NCBI GenBank assembly: GCA_037074615.1
Contig: CM073570.1
Location: 14,491,685 to 14,555,684, forward strand
From: Leucaena leucocephala
Taxonomy: Eukaryota; Streptophyta; Magnoliopsida; Fabales; Fabaceae
Direction of reading: 5' to 3'
Length of the DNA: 64,000 nucleotides
Part shown: positions 1-12,379 of the stretch, piece after piece
Position numbering within the stretch: position 1 is the stretch's first letter
How the letters are laid out: the number at the start of each line of letters is the position of its first letter
Program-made: the position numbers and the translations under genes
The notes under the pieces: model-generated
What the model was told of the DNA's origin: nothing
Databases searched by the model: none
The model's input: only the letters and a program-made list of their open reading frames with translations

Positions 1-694
1 GCTAACTTGCATTTTTACCAATGTTATATATATATATATATTCTATTTTACTCATATTTAGTCAGAAACCTTTAGACTCTAAAGGCATATTTGTTATAAG
101 GGATTTGAAAAGGAGCAAAAGTGAGGGGAGGAATTTTTTCTCTTTTCTTTTATTTGATAGTACAAAATTTTTAGTAATGTAAGGAAAAAATTTTAAGATT
201 TCCCCCCTCCAAAATAAGGAGAAAAATTAAATTTTTACTTTATTTTAACCATTATATTCATAATATTTTTTTAATATCCTTAAAATACTTCTTCTATATC
301 TCACTGTTATTTATATAAAAATATTTTTTCTCTCCTCTACTATTTTTTTAATTCAAACAAAATAATATTAAAATCCCTTTATTTCATTTCTCTCTCCTCT
401 CTCTATTAAAATTTCTCTTTTCTCCTTTTATCATTTGAGTTAAACACAACTTAAGATCTTTCTCTATAACTCAACTATTTCTCCATAACTCAACTATAGA
501 GTTAATATTTTTTTTAATCAAATATAAGAATTATATCGTTAGTAAAAAAATGTATTTAGGATTTTTTTCTTATATAAACTAAATTAAAATGTCTGAACTT
601 AGGTTAAATAAGTAAAAGCTCAAAATGATCCTCATGTTAAGTCAATGATAATAGGAAAGTCTTTTGTTTTACCACATACACTGGTTGTTATCCC

Positions 695-735
<41 letters not shown>

Positions 736-1579
736 CTTTGATATACGTAACACATACTTCTTCTTTTTTTCAAAGCTTTTCAAAATAACTTTGTCTGTTT
801 TTTTAGTAGGTTCTAATCATGATTATGTTAGACTCTGATAACTAACCTTAACTTATGTCAAATTTACATGAATATGAACATTTTATTGAGAGAGAAAAAA
901 GTCATCAGCAGTAGCGGGCTCAATAGCTTAGATCTTGTTTTTCCTGGATAAAATCCTAAATTCGAGCTATTGATTGTTGGAAGAAATTTATATTTATGTC
1001 TGTATTAAATGTAATTAAAAAATATAATTGTAATTAATTTTGAAATTAGAAAAAAATATCTCTCTTAGTAGTTTATATTATTTCAAATTCTTCATTTAAC
1101 AAATATTAATGTTCACATAAAAATATGTATTATAAGCAAAAGTAAATTAAACATATATGACACGATATTAATAACTTAAACTCACTAATTATGCATTCTG
1201 TTATAATTTAGATTTCTTGTATGAATACTATAACTTATTATATACATGATTATATATTGTACTCATATAGGTTTTATAATATATATATATATATTGAGAT
1301 GACATGAAGCTGTAGGCAATTGTGTGACATGGTAGATAATTCTCACAGCACTTGAATTTGCATTCAATGTAGTTTGTGCACCTTGTGAAATGCGAATCGC
1401 TTTATTGTCATATTGACTGGTGAATGGTGATTGATCAGTGTTGATGATTGCAGCATATTATAATTGTGTTGGTCGCGGCATAACCAGATTGTTCACCGGT
1501 TTCTTTCTCATTCGTTGGTTGAAATTCGTTGGCTGTGAGGCTCGGCATATTGAAATTCCGACACTGATAGAACAACAGA
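1..1579. other. Upstream intergenic region, AT-rich
   Basis: No gene seen. The stretch is AT-rich, with short TA/AT runs near 31-41, 697-731 and 1276-1296. A polypurine stretch near 110-140 and a pyrimidine-rich stretch near 360-430 face each other like the ends of a decayed inverted-repeat element, but I could not define termini. The segment from about 890 to 1000 has a weak tRNA-like look (AAATTCGAGC, resembling a B box) and may be an old SINE. The last ~150 bases are richer in GC and are probably promoter or 5' leader of the zinc-finger gene that starts at 1580. Confidence 0.5.
697..731. repeat. (AT)n microsatellite
   Basis: An uninterrupted run of about 17 AT dinucleotides. It is a simple sequence repeat about 0.85 kb upstream of the first gene. 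Confidence 0.95.
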
Positions 1580-4500
1580 ATGGGAACGAGAACCAATTTC
1601 TACAAGAACCCATCTATCTCCTACAAAAAAGACTTCAGCCTTTCCTCCGTTCTTCAGAACCTCACAGGTCAAGCTTTGCTTCAATTTTTTTTTTTAATCT
1701 TTTTTATTCATATTAATTCTGACTTAGGCATTTGGCTTTCGTAATTTGCAGCTTACAACATCGCCACCGGTAATGTTCCCGCCGAATCCGAGGAGAAAAA
1801 GCCCGCCCAGAAACGTCGCCGGAATCAGAGCCCACGGCCAACCGTTGAAGTGGACTCTGAAGAGAATGACATCTCTTTGTCACATGACGATTACATTGAA
1901 AAGAGAAGGCACGTTTTGTTATCTTTTGCTCCATTAATTGTTTCGAATTTGATATATAAGGCCACATCCCCTGCAATGTTTTCAGTTCAAGGTCTATGAA
2001 CGTCCGTCTACCTGGGGAATTAATTTTATTATGTCTTGAGCAGGAAAGAGGTCGGTTCGTCTCAGCCTTACGAAAAGTTGACTGAAGATGTTCTGGTAAT
2101 TCAGTTACTGGTGCTGGGCTGATATCTTTGAAGTTATTCTTTCTCTTCCATCTTCTGTTCCTGATGTTTTGGTTTCTCTGTGGCAGGGGAACCCTAATTC
2201 TGCCATAAGCTTGGTGGATTATACTAGTAAGTTTACGAAATATTTTACATCACTGATATACTGTTGAAAAATGAGGGCAGTTATGTTAGTTAGATGCAAA
2301 GAGAATGAAACTAGTGGTCGGATGTAGCATGTGAATTCCTCAGAAGGTGCTGTGCTGTTAAGATATGCATTGTATATATGTAGTGATTGACATGACCATG
2401 TGAACCGAGTAATTCATTTTTCAGAATCACACTTCTTGTTCATCATTCAGTTTTGTGTCCTGTTCTTCATTGGTTTTAGCTTTCAGCGCTTCTAATTCAC
2501 TCTTCCTCAAACTTCAACATATGCAGTTAGCTTGTTTCTTGTTTAAATGAAATAAATTGGAAACTTGAAATGATATCTTGGACTAATTGGATTCTTTCAA
2601 CACTTCACGGCCATTAATCTTTATTCTGCCTTCCTTCGGAATAAAATGTACTATTTATTCTGCTGTAGGCATGCATTGTTATAGTGTTGTTCTGCTTGTG
2701 TGTTGATTGTGCATGTTTGATTAGCTGATCTACCATGCTTGTTTCTTGGAAAAATTGAAAGAAAAGATACAATTTTCTAGCAATTAGCCATGTCTCTGTT
2801 AACTTTCTATTATCTTCATGGATGCTCAGGTGATGAAAGCCTCCCTTCAGAATGTGAGGAAAAGCAACATCTTCCGACTTCTGGTTTGTTTCTTGATACA
2901 CATGTTTAAAAGTTTCTTCTGACAGCTTATTTTTATTTCTATATTAGTATCATGATGTCCCAAATGTCTTATTTGAATTGGGTATTAATAAGGCGACACA
3001 AAAGAATTTGATGGAGTCAAAAGCAGAAGTGAACAACGATTTCCTCTTCCTGGAGAACCTGTTTGCCTCATATGTGGGAGATATGGAGAATATATATGCA
3101 ATGAGGTGACCTATGTGATATTTGTAGTCATGTTAGCTAATACTTACATGTTCTGCTTTTGTACAATGACTGGCCATTTTAATATTTACATGCTTTGATA
3201 GACAGACGATGACATTTGTAGTATGGAGTGCAAAAAGGAACTCTTGGAAATTCTTCGACCCAATGAGGTGCTTTTACTTTAGATATCTGTAATAAGAGTT
3301 CCACTTGTTCTGCTTTCTAAATTTTCTCTTTTTTAATTCATGTTGATCTCAGGGCTCCTCTCATGACCAAGTTCAAGATTTCTCTTCATCCAGACTTGAT
3401 TATGGTTTAACAGTGCCTGTGTTTGGTGAGAGTACATGGGATTATAACCGGCATCACTGGTCAAAAACAAGATCAAGCCTTTGTACTTATGAATGGTATA
3501 TTTTTGCTTCAAACATCTCATCCTTAGAGTCAAAATGAGCTCTTCTGGTTGACCAATTGGCATGGCAGGATAAAACTGATTGTCAAGAAGTCATTTATAA
3601 TTATCTGCTCATCTACTCAAATAAATAACTTTATACAACACTGATACTGACCTATTTTTAATGCCACTTGTATTGCTTGGAATGCTCCAGGAACTTTAAA
3701 TACCAATATCCCCATCTTTAGTTATGATGAGAGCATTTACTTTGCTCACATCCATGCAAATGCATGGATGTATTTCTATGCTTTCCTGGATTAGTATATG
3801 TTTACTGCAAGTTGTTTTATTGTAGTTGGAAATGTCAAAAACCTGGGCACCTACCTGAAGACTGTACAGTGAATACTAGCACCCAGGTTTGTCATTAGCT
3901 TTTCAGGCATAACATTGCACCTGCTCGGCTGTTCCATTCCATGAATTTATATATCTGACTATGTAATAGTCTATTAAAGTTTATTCTTTTTTTATCCCTT
4001 TGGCCTAGGCCACTGTAGCAGATAAGAAATCGAATTCCATTCCTAAGGATTTTCTTGGACTATATAGAAGGTTTGAAACTTTCGTTTTATATTTTGTCTT
4101 ATTGCCGGTTCAATTTTATTTCACATGGTGATTACTGAATTTTGTTATTTTATCTATTTAGACAAGTATGGTATGAAGACTTTTACAGTGTTTCAGCTTT
4201 CAGCATTTTTTTTGTTGACTGTTGCGTGCAGATGCCACCAAATTAGTAAAACGATGTTGGCAGCAAGTTGTAATGCATGCCGTGTCTCATCAAATTTGGC
4301 AACATGCCTTGATTGTGATACTGTCATTTGTGATGGGTAAGCTGAACACTTGTATACTGGTCATAAATTTTGTTTCAGAATTATACATAGCTACGGTCCT
4401 CGGAATTTCTTCATATCTTTCCATCTTTGCAAGTTTCTTAAAAGATTTATGATGTAATTATTGTATGTGATGATTCTTAAGCATACAAGTTCATATTCAG

Positions 4501-7488
4501 GAGAATGTAGTGAGATGATGGAAGTGTTTTGGTTGTATACTCTTCTTTATCTTTCAGTACACCATTATGTTTCTATTTGTGAATGATATAATAAACAGTT
4601 TTTCTGTCACTGGTATTCTAGTCTGTGGTAGGAGGTAATTGAAATCCAAGCTGTTTTCTCTATGAAATGTTATATACATGGGCCTGAATATTGGTATTTG
4701 ATGCAATTTTAATTCATGACCCTATTACTGATGTATACTAAGATTGTCGCAGCGTTTGATGACATGACAGAAGTGTTGATCATAGTTGCCACTGCTTCTT
4801 GTTTTTTTTTTCAAACTATGATCACATAACATTCAGCTGGATGAATTTTTGTCAAATACTATCTCATAGAACCAGAGGGCATTTGTCTCATGTAGGTAAA
4901 TTCATGAAGCAGCCTTAATAGATAATTAGGCTGTTGATGATGATAAACTGGGGAAATAATGGCTGTTGATGATGATAAACTGGGGAAATAATGGTTTTGT
5001 TTTGAATTTAGACTTTGAGAACACTTGATACTTTTACCAAAAAGGATTTGGAGTAAAATTGGACCTCAGGTTGCCTTTTTTTTTTCCGCAACCTTTTCTG
5101 AGTTAGTAAATGGAGAGATGAAGTCCTGGTTTCTGAGTTGTCCCTTTTCTTTGCTAGCATGGTTGTTTTCATGCTTAATAGGATGGTTACTAGGGCTATC
5201 GATAGAGATCTTGTTGGGTTTATGGTAGAAATGGAATAGATTGTAGTGTACATTGTCAATTTGTAGACTATACTATTCTTTTGGACAAGACAGGTTAGTC
5301 TGTTGAATATATGATAACTATTAAGATTTTAACAATCTTTTAACATCTTAAGAAGATTACAAGTTTGCTTTAGTAAAGCTGAAACGATTAAAACTGGGTG
5401 ATAATATATCTAAACTCAACAATTACTATTAGGAAGATCAGTTAGTTTCTCATTAAAAGTATTTTGGTAAGCATAAGTTACATTTCTTGTCGTTTATTCC
5501 TTCATAATAAATTAAAAATATAAAGCTTTTAGGAATTGTTAATGTTGTTTCTTGGTCTCTATCAGTAATTTCCCCCAATTACAGCAGAGCAAGTTAACAT
5601 TGAATAAATGCATGAATCTGCTTCAATTAATCATACTTGAGAAAACTACTGTATTCGGGAAGGAAGGTTACAAGGGTGTAATTAATGTGCATTCCTCCAA
5701 AATCTTTTCAACCTTGTATGTTTTCTTTGTTGCTAGTTTTGTTTCCGCAATCCAGATAATTCTGTGATTCTTATTTTCCAGTGCAGGACACTTGAATGAG
5801 CATATACAAACACACCCATCTCATCAGCAATTTTTCTCACACAAGCTTAAACGTCTAGTAAGTTTCTTCTTTTTCTTGACTATTCTTTTTGACAGATTCC
5901 TGACCTCATTGATTGGAATGTATTTTTACGTGCTTGGAGAATATCATTGAAGTTACACACGATGTATTGCTTTCTTCTTTTAGAGGTCATTATGCCAACT
6001 GAAGTTTTTCAACTTGATGGAAGATCTTACATGGATACTTTTTTTTGGGCTCTGGATAAGAGTATACAGCTTCCGGTGTCCTGATTTTCCTATACTTTTT
6101 TCCCAGTATATGAGGGCACATTTTCTCTTTAAATTATGGGTTAAAGGACACATACATATATAGGTGGCAAACCAACCAGAAATTTAAAAAGAAAAAAGAA
6201 ATGACACTCTCTCCCCTTCCTTCTTCCGCTACGGCAATCTCTTTCTCTTTAGACTCTCATTCTGAGTATTTCTTCTCTCCCTCAAATTTCTTCTCTTCTC
6301 CCTTTATTCATCTGGTTTCTCCCTCCTTTCTTTCTGTTCTCCCTCATCTTTTTTCCCATTCTACATCTCTAGACTTCTGTTCAGGTGTTAAGTGCGACTG
6401 AAACAGATCCCCTGAAAGTGTATTACTACTAAAGAGAGAAAAAGAGAGGGCGGACATAAGTTCAACCTTTGTAGAATCCACATAGATAGAGGTATGGCCT
6501 ATCTTTCTCTCTCGTTTTCTCCCTCACTTCATAAAGTACGCTTCAAGAGATCCTGATCATGAGCGTGACTGAGATTCAGTGACGGATCTAGAGCTAAACA
6601 TTTGAGGCACCAAAATGAAAGCTACATGACTCCCTGCAAAGAGTGACAGTAACAATAAGAGCCATTATAGGCGTGTTTACTTTAAACGTAGTATATAATA
6701 TGTATGGACTTTGGTGTTGTCCATGAGGTAACTTCAATTTGAATGCTTTAGAGGCAACATTTGATTAGAATCCTGGTAGGTGGTTTATCATCTATATGAT
6801 GGTTCAAATCTGAATTCAATGTAGGTAAAATGTTGCAAGTCAAGTTGCAAAGTGACTTGCAGCAAGGATCTGTTGGTTTGCCACTACTGCTTCAGTAAAG
6901 CCTTTGAAAAATTCTACGACATGTATACTGCAACTTGGTATGTGATCTCAATATCATCATTCTCCAATCTCCATCTTCTACTGAAGCATGCAGTTATACA
7001 AAGTTCTCATTGAATACTTTACCGTATTATGCTTGATGAAAAACTATCTAAGCCCTTTCTTCAATTCTTTGCCTGTGTTAATTGCTTGTGAATGCAGGAA
7101 AGGAGCTGGTCTTGCAATTATATGGGGTTCTATATGCTGTGAAGACCACTTCACCTGGTAAAAATTCTTGCTGACTATTACATTTTTGTCTTAACACGTC
7201 TTTGACTTTATGTTGAAAACTGCTAAAACTATAATTTTGGCAGAAGCAGCTCACTACCTGCTTATATTAAAATCATGATTTTGGTGATTTTCAATGCGAA
7301 ACCCAACATGCTCTAAGAGGATGTTAAAGTGTCAAATGTTGGTGGTTTTGGCCTCATCAAATAACTCTTCATCATGGAACAGGCACAGAATGAATTGTTT
7401 AAGTGCAGGCATGGAAGAAAGTGCATACATCATCAGGAAGAATGGACATACGAGCAAATATACCCAACTTAGTGACTTCATTTTTTGA
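1580..7488 (+). CDS. Multi-zinc-finger protein (HIT + CCHC knuckle + UBP-like), 15 exons
   Basis: I joined exons 1580-1667, 1752-1908, 2044-2095, 2187-2226, 2830-2883, 2993-3105, 3202-3267, 3353-3495, 3826-3886, 4009-4070, 4232-4336, 5782-5857, 6825-6937, 7098-7157 and 7383-7488. They total 1296 nt (431 aa) with phase kept at every junction. The start MGTRTNFYKNPS is the first ATG in frame. A short HIT zinc finger lies at residues ~154-178 (VCLICGRYGEY, then C166, C174, C178), like the one at the N-terminus of plant DEAD-box helicase RH41/DDX59, but no helicase follows. A CCHC knuckle (C238-x2-C241-x4-H246-x4-C251) comes next. A Cys/His-rich block at ~292-361 (CNAC, CLDC, H317, H321, H325, H328, then CC and CHYC) resembles a UBP-type finger. 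The function is unknown; such modules suggest RNP-assembly, RNA or ubiquitin binding. It may match the Arabidopsis HIT-finger protein At1g04945 (from memory, unverified). All introns are GT-AG except the second, which I read as GC-AG. Confidence 0.85.
4929..4992. repeat. 32-bp tandem duplication in an intron
   Basis: A 32-bp unit beginning GGCTGTTGATGATGATAAAC occurs twice head to tail, with no visible difference, inside the 1.4-kb intron between exons 11 and 12 of the zinc-finger gene. The lack of divergence suggests a recent slip or duplication. Confidence 0.9.
5858..6824 (+). other. Long intron with pyrimidine-rich and TE-like sequence
   Basis: This is intron 12 of the zinc-finger gene (967 bp), flanked by GTAAG and TGTAG. 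It holds a strongly CT-rich stretch (about 6205-6375). A segment near 6577 reads CAGTGACGGATCTAGAGC, a motif often seen at ends of plant hAT-like elements. I could not find the matching end, so this is only a possible TE remnant. Confidence 0.4.
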
Positions 7489-7660
7489 TGATTGATACAC
7501 TTTTTGCTAAATTATGTTATGAAGTTTCTCATCAGATGGACACAAAATCAGAGCAACATCTTTGCTTATAATCTTTTAAATGTTTGAGAGGAGGGTAAAA
7601 ACATCCCATAGTTGAAAAAGTTGTTTGTCTATAGGTTGTTGAAATAAAGGTTGAATTCTT

Positions 7661-7852
7661 CTGAGAGTTGATATAGATGATAAAGAACGAGCTCGTATCC
7701 TATAAGGATGCAAGTTCGATTCCTATTACTGTTGTTAGAGTTTTGATATGTAATATTGTAAGTCTCCTGTAAGTACTCTCTAAGCCTTAAGGTTGTATTC
7801 TAATTTTAGTAAGAGATTCGTGCCGGATCTACCTAAACTTTTTAATTAAAAA
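7661..7852 (+). mobile_element. tRNA-derived SINE with 15-bp target duplication
   Basis: This 192-bp insertion carries an internal Pol III B-box-like sequence (AAGTTCGATTCC at ~7710) and ends in an A-rich tail. It is flanked by AAAGGTTGAATTCTT (7646-7660) and AAAGGTTAAATTCTT (7853-7867), a 15-bp target duplication with one difference. That is the signature of LINE-assisted SINE insertion. It lies just downstream of the zinc-finger gene stop and may sit in its 3' UTR. A relative lies at 43,262-43,461. Confidence 0.85.
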
Positions 7853-7867
7853 AAAGGTTAAATTCTT

Positions 7868-10130
7868 CCCCATTTAATTGATGGGTGTAGTACGTCTTTG
7901 TTGCTCTGGCCTTTGATTTCTCAATGCATAATTCGCTAATAAAAATTTATTTATAAATTATTTTTATTGTTTTATAACTCAAAAGTCTGTAAAGTTCAAA
8001 TGAATTTAAAATTAAGAATAGAATATTTTTAGAATTAAATTTGTTATATTAAAGAAAGTATTAATTGTAAAACAATTATATATGATGTATTTAAAAGGAG
8101 GAAATGAAAAGGATGTGAGGAGAATGAATAATGATGATATATGAATTATAAACACATACACATTCATATTATTTTATACTCCATAATCTATAATATAAAA
8201 CCTATTTAATAAATTTTATTAAATTAAAAAAATGAGTTAATATATCATATAGTTTCTAAAATATTATAATTACTTTTATTAACTTCATTTTATTCTTCTT
8301 CTTTCACTTTATTATTATTAATATAAATTAATAGAAATAATTTAAAAAAATTAATAAATATATAAAATATATCTTATATTTAAAATTAAAATTAATTTAT
8401 TGATTAATTTTTGTATTAAGTACGAGAGGAATATTATTTTTTGGCCATCCTGTGTTGAATTATACAAAGAGATGATAACATACTTTTCCAATTATTAGAA
8501 TTTTTGATCTTTTAAAACTTTATTATGACAGTTAAAATTTTTTAAAAATATTATTGATGGATGAACACAAATAGAAATTATTAAAATTAGATGATGATAA
8601 TAATAATAACAACATACTTCAATAGTTATTTTCAAGGTCATGCCAAAAAAATAAGTTAAATTCTAAGAGTTAAACCTACTCCTGATATTTATATCTTTAA
8701 TAAGTTTTGATTATTTTCCTATATATTTTTTGTTGCTTTTTGTCCTTATATTTTATGTGAACAAAACGTTGTTGCCTAAAAGAATTTGGAAGCATGATTT
8801 GGGATTGAAGCATCCTAATTCTATTTTGGCATCGAGGTTTTAGAAGATCAGAGTGATTTTGCTCTGTTGCTATGTGTGTGAGGATAATTAATTGAACGGG
8901 GAGGGCGATACTGATAAGATATTCTAATTTTATCTCTTTTTTGTGTGGTATTTCTCTTCCATATCTCTATTATAATTAATAGTTGGTATGGGGATTGGAC
9001 TGTGCGGCTGTACCTATCTGATTCGTTGGTGACTGTGGATTAACTAATAATAATGTCGTGTATTAAACGTGATGTGAAGGTTAAAACTTGAGCGTATATA
9101 AAAAATTTTTATTAAAAAATTCATATATTATAATTAAATACGTAATGTGAATTTAAACTAGATATAATTAAAATAAAATTATAATAAATTAAATAGATAA
9201 AAAAATAAATAATAATAATAAATTATATATATAAAAATAATAAATTATATATAAAATATAATTATTATTTTTATCACCTTTGTTTTTGGGCTATCGATGG
9301 TCAATGGAATTAGGAGTATTTATAAAGCCTATGATTCGGTATGGTCATTCGAACCCGTAAAAAAAAATCTGCTCAACTCTATAAATATAGGACAGGATCA
9401 GGTATTAGGTTACAAAATACAGTCCATACTTTTTTTGGGCTAGGCACCGGGCAGAGAGATTACCCTGCTCTGCCCATGAACACTCATTCTTTTATTTTAT
9501 TTTTTACTTTTCTCCCTAGATGCTACACTTAGAAGGGAGAATATGATAACTACTGGTGACTAAAGGGTCATTTTAGAAATATAAGTAGTTAAATAAATAA
9601 ATTACGTCTTTTAATATTTATAACTATATTAATTTTTTCTTTTTCTTTAACTTTATTAATATAATATGATTACATTATAAATTATAATTATTTATTTTAT
9701 TTTTTTAAGATGTTTTATCCTTGTTAAGATTTGAAAAGTTATATAAAGTTATAATTACAAATTACTTAGATTTTAATTTTTTTTATATACAATGAATTTC
9801 AATACTTTAATTATTATTTTTTTATTACCTTATTTTTAGTGAATTATAGATATTATTTAATTATTGAAGATATATGAATATTGTATTATTTTATAAGTTT
9901 ATAATTATAAATTATTTTCCATAACATGAGTATAATATCATAACTTAGATATATTCAATCTACCTATACCCAACTTACTTATATCTAATCTAAAATAATT
10001 AAAGTTTTTATCAGATATAATTAGATATTAAATTATAAAATATAATCCATATTTTGATGGCGCAGTGCATCAGGCGGGGGTTGCCCTGCCCATGAACGTG
10101 GAATATACGACTCGAGAAATTTGATCGGAA
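7868..10130. other. AT-rich intergenic region with a decayed TE-like block
   Basis: No gene seen. From about 9280 to 10100 two GC-richer ends surround an AT-rich core. The left one carries GGGCTAGGCACCGGGC and CTGCCCATGAAC (near 9440-9480); the right carries GGGGGTTGCCCTGCCCATGA (near 10074-10095). The shared CTGCCCATGAAC and the wording resemble the hAT MITE at 58,162-58,941. I could not identify target duplications, so it is noted only as a probable hAT-like remnant. Low-complexity AT stretches fill 7920-9270. Confidence 0.4.
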
Positions 10131-10252
10131 CTCGGAGTTAAAGTGAGAAACAAGAGAAGAAGATCGATAAAATCCGATTAGGTTATCCCGGTATTATCTG
10201 GCAGCAGTGATTTACAATCTTCTTCATGCTAATCCTTATCTGCGCCTCTCAG

Positions 10253-10496
10253 GTACTTCATTTGTTCGCTTCCAATATTTCTCACACAAATTCTGGAAGT
10301 AGGTTTCTCGCCTATTATCTGCCTTTGGGACGACTTTTGATTCAATTATCGCGATATTGACATTATTTCTTTGAGAATACGAGAAACTCTAATTTCTGAA
10401 ATTGAACATAATTGATGACTTATCTTAATATTTTTGTTTAATTTCCTTCCATGAATTTTGCCACGTTCCGTCTAAGATACGCGTCTTTGTCTGCAG
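10253..10496 (+). other. Probable 5' UTR intron of the LENG1-like gene
   Basis: CTCAG|GTACTTC at 10,248-10,259 is a good donor, and GTCTGCAG|TTGG ending at 10,496 is a good acceptor 24 bases before the start codon. The inferred 244-bp intron would place the leader start near 10,120-10,240, at the edge of a GC-richer stretch. Inferred from splice signals only. Confidence 0.5.
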
Positions 10497-10520
10497 TTGG
10501 TTTTGGTATATTGATTGATT

Positions 10521-11171
10521 ATGGGAGGTCATGGAGGTCTGAATATCCTTCCCCAGAAGCGCTGGAATGTGTACAATTATGAAAACAGGGAGAAAGTTCG
10601 GCGCGATGAAGAGGAAGCAGCAAGAGAAGAACAGCTGAAATGTGAGCAGGCGAGAAAGAGGGATGCTGAGTTTCGTCTCGAGCAGCTGCGAGCTGCTCGA
10701 GGTTTGGCTCCACTAATTAAACCTCAGGAACCTGTTGAATCGGAGACAAAATCTGGTCACATTAATCTTTTTGAAGGGATTAAGATTTTTGACCCAATTA
10801 AAGAATTAGAAGATGACGGTGCAGCAGAAAGAGACGGGTCGAAGAAGAAGAAGATGAAGAAAGAGGATGCAAAGCCCAAGATTGTGAATCCAGATGATGA
10901 GAAGTACAGGTTGGGTTATGGGGTTGCAGGGAAGGGGGTTAAGCTTCCTTGGTATCTCCAAAAACCAAATGATGATGCTAATGGTGATAGCGGCTCAGAT
11001 GGTGATCCCCCAAAGGATGAGAAAAAGAGCAGTGGTAAGAAAACATTGGAAGAGTTGAGGGAAGAAAGACTGAAAAGAGAGAAGCGAGAGAAGGAGAGGG
11101 AGAGAGCTTTGATGCAACAGAAGCGCCAGAGAGACATAGATGTCACTGGAAATAGGCGGTTTTCCAGGTGA
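10521..11171 (+). CDS. LENG1-like CIR_N-domain protein
   Basis: Encodes 216 aa from ATG 10,521 (MGGHGGLNILPQKRWNVYNY). The N-terminal block, residues ~7-40, has the NILPxKxWxVxNxxNxxxVRRDE pattern of the CIR N-terminal domain as found in leukocyte receptor cluster member 1 (LENG1) and CWC25-like splicing proteins. The rest is highly charged: a Lys-rich patch (KKKKMKKEDAK, ~112-124), a conserved-looking YRLGYGVAGKGVKLPWYLQK segment (~134-153), and a C-terminal Glu/Arg/Lys coiled-coil-like stretch. A nuclear, spliceosome-linked role is expected from the family but not shown here. The coding region is one exon. The last codons end TTTTCCAG|GTGAAC, which is also a fair donor, and an acceptor ends at 11,455; splicing there would replace the last residue and stop with RSSFHGW. 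Confidence 0.85.
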   Translation: MGGHGGLNILPQKRWNVYNYENREKVRRDEEEAAREEQLKCEQARKRDAEFRLEQLRAARGLAPLIKPQEPVESETKSGHINLFEGIKIFDPIKELEDDGAAERDGSKKKKMKKEDAKPKIVNPDDEKYRLGYGVAGKGVKLPWYLQKPNDDANGDSGSDGDPPKDEKKSSGKKTLEELREERLKREKREKERERALMQQKRQRDIDVTGNRRFSR

Positions 11172-12379
11172 ACATTCAAAATTGTATTCTATTTTTCTTT
11201 GTCATATCTTGTTTCTTCTTACGATTTAAATGATGTATTTGCGTTAGATCTTTAACAATAACTTGTAATGTCATAGCGATTAAGAGTTTAAAGCGCATAC
11301 AAAGAATTTGATTTGGACTTTCTATTAGGAAGAATAGAATGATTCACCAGAAGGCATTTAAATCGTTTCTTTATTCTTGTTATCTATGTGTTAGTTTAAT
11401 TGGTTTATTCATTTTTCATTGATTTGATTGTGTTCTTCTTAATTAATCTTAACAGGAGCTCATTTCACGGTTGGTAGGTCGTCTTGATATTTACTTATGA
11501 AGCATTCTGGACATGTTTCTTTTATGTGAACTCATGCCTATTAGTTTGTAAATTCCAATGCCAGTTTTTCAGCTTAACGAATCAGCACCCGTCCAACACT
11601 GAACCTTTGTTACATGAACTTCATTGCCACTTTTGTGTTTGTAGAAGTTAGTCTTGAAATTTAAATTGAAGGTTATGTTCTTATATTTTGGTGTCGTGGA
11701 AGGGGATTGAAAATTTGAATGTGAAGGAAACAGATAAATATGACTAGTGAGGATGCCACGATTGAATTTTGTTAGAGAATTCCGGGGTCAGTTTGATATG
11801 TAAGCCAATCTACTTTACTGGGTTTTATCAAAGGATTTGTGTGCAATCTGATGTTCAGAGCAAGCAAATTTTGGACTATGCACTTGACTGGATGTAAATT
11901 TCACTAGGATTATTGTCCTAAATGGGAGTTCATAATTGGTTTTGGCTTGCTGTATACTAATACGTTCAATTTTTAGCCCTTGATTTGCAGAAAATTTACC
12001 AGTGATTCCAATTTATAGTTGTGTTAAATTACATATTTATATGATGCCGACTATGTATTGACAGCATATTTCATAATTGTTCAGCCGTTCATCACCGCAT
12101 GTCGTGAATTTAAATAAGAAACAAGCCAAGAGGGTCTATCGCTAAAACAACTGGTGTAGTTGAGCTATTATTACCACAAATTTAACAAATCAATGAACTT
12201 TATATTTTAAACAAATGTGAAAACAAAGTAGAATGGATGAAGAATGAGGATGCAACATAACTTCCTTTTCTTATTGTGAAACACTTCCAGTTTGTGCTTC
12301 ATTTCTTTGTATTCGTTTTACCTAATGGAATGCTGGGCAGCGATAACTGCATCGTTTGGACTTATGCGGAATTTGATTC
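11172..12379. other. 3' flank of the LENG1-like gene
   Basis: No protein-coding gene seen. The base composition is moderate for this window. It probably contains the 3' UTR, with a possible 3' intron from 11,169 to 11,455. The LTR retrotransposon begins at 12,380. Confidence 0.4.

Noticed and set aside
1438..1716. A 92-codon frame before and across exon 1 of the zinc-finger gene
   Set aside because: It is out of frame with the zinc-finger protein, lies mostly upstream of its start, and has no recognisable motif.
6201..6401. Ser/Pro/Phe-rich open stretch in intron 12
   Set aside because: It is a CT-rich low-complexity sequence inside an intron, not a gene.
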